IMG/VR virus record: IMGVR_UViG_3300036826_000351
Coordinates: 1-21,122 of that record
Length of the DNA: 21,122 nucleotides
Origin: a virus
Reading direction: 5' to 3' (one strand)
Shown: positions 21,122 to 21,122 of the stretch, one piece after another
Layout: each line of letters begins with the position of its first letter
How positions within the stretch are numbered: the stretch's first letter is position 1
Notes under the pieces: generated by a model
Database searches by the model: none
Told to the model about the DNA's origin: nothing
The model's input: the letters and a program-made list of their open reading frames with translations, nothing else
Made by a program: the position numbers and the translations under genes

Positions 21122-21122
21122 G

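Noticed and set aside
15181-21122. Integrase, repressor, attachment site or CRISPR array
   Set aside because: No tyrosine or serine recombinase motif, no helix-turn-helix repressor and no regular spacer array was found, so lifestyle cannot be told from this window.

Overview
This window is part of the genome of a long-tailed (siphovirus-type) bacteriophage of a high-GC Gram-positive host, almost certainly an actinobacterium (Streptomyces/Gordonia-like). The reasons are the strong G/C preference at third codon positions, the order capsid - connectors - tail terminator - major tail protein - frameshifted tail chaperone - tape measure - minor tail proteins, and a tape measure protein that carries two peptidoglycan-cleaving domains. 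Assignments were made by eye from motifs and gene order. No database search was run.

Region 1 (1-4.65 kb, rightward) holds the end of the major capsid gene and a perfect-arm hairpin. Tightly packed head-completion and neck genes follow: two small proteins of unknown role that share an almost identical N-terminus, two connector/head-closure proteins, an HK97 gp10-like neck protein and a tail terminator. Then come a 57-aa protein, the major tail protein and the tail assembly chaperone pair gpG/gpGT, which is made by a -1 frameshift at CCCTTTC. Most genes abut or overlap by 1-17 nt, which implies translational coupling.

Region 2 (4.67-15.18 kb, rightward) is dominated by a 1927-aa tape measure protein. 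It has two blocks of strict 11-residue repeats, an M23 endopeptidase domain and an SLT-type lytic transglycosylase domain. Behind it lie a Dit-like protein, a small tail protein, a protein with a probable LamG-like end, a 749-aa hub-type minor tail protein, another small tail protein that appears to start at ATC, and a 54-aa single-span membrane protein. No endolysin is present, so the lysis genes lie elsewhere.

Region 3 (15.18-21.12 kb, leftward) is a convergent cassette of accessory or early genes: two small unknowns, a ParB-like protein, a small acidic protein, an AAA+ ATPase, an unknown 145-aa protein, a two-span membrane/coiled-coil protein, a 73-aa protein and the end of another membrane protein. 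Most of these genes have their own strong Shine-Dalgarno, and most gaps contain long GC-rich hairpins, in contrast to the rightward block. The least expected part is 20.53-20.78 kb. An AT-rich leftward promoter overlaps a 23-bp imperfect palindrome, runs into a hairpin-rich stretch of about 130 nt ending in a classic intrinsic terminator, and is followed by two copies of a 26-bp hairpin-forming repeat before the next gene. This looks like a regulated small RNA or attenuated leader.
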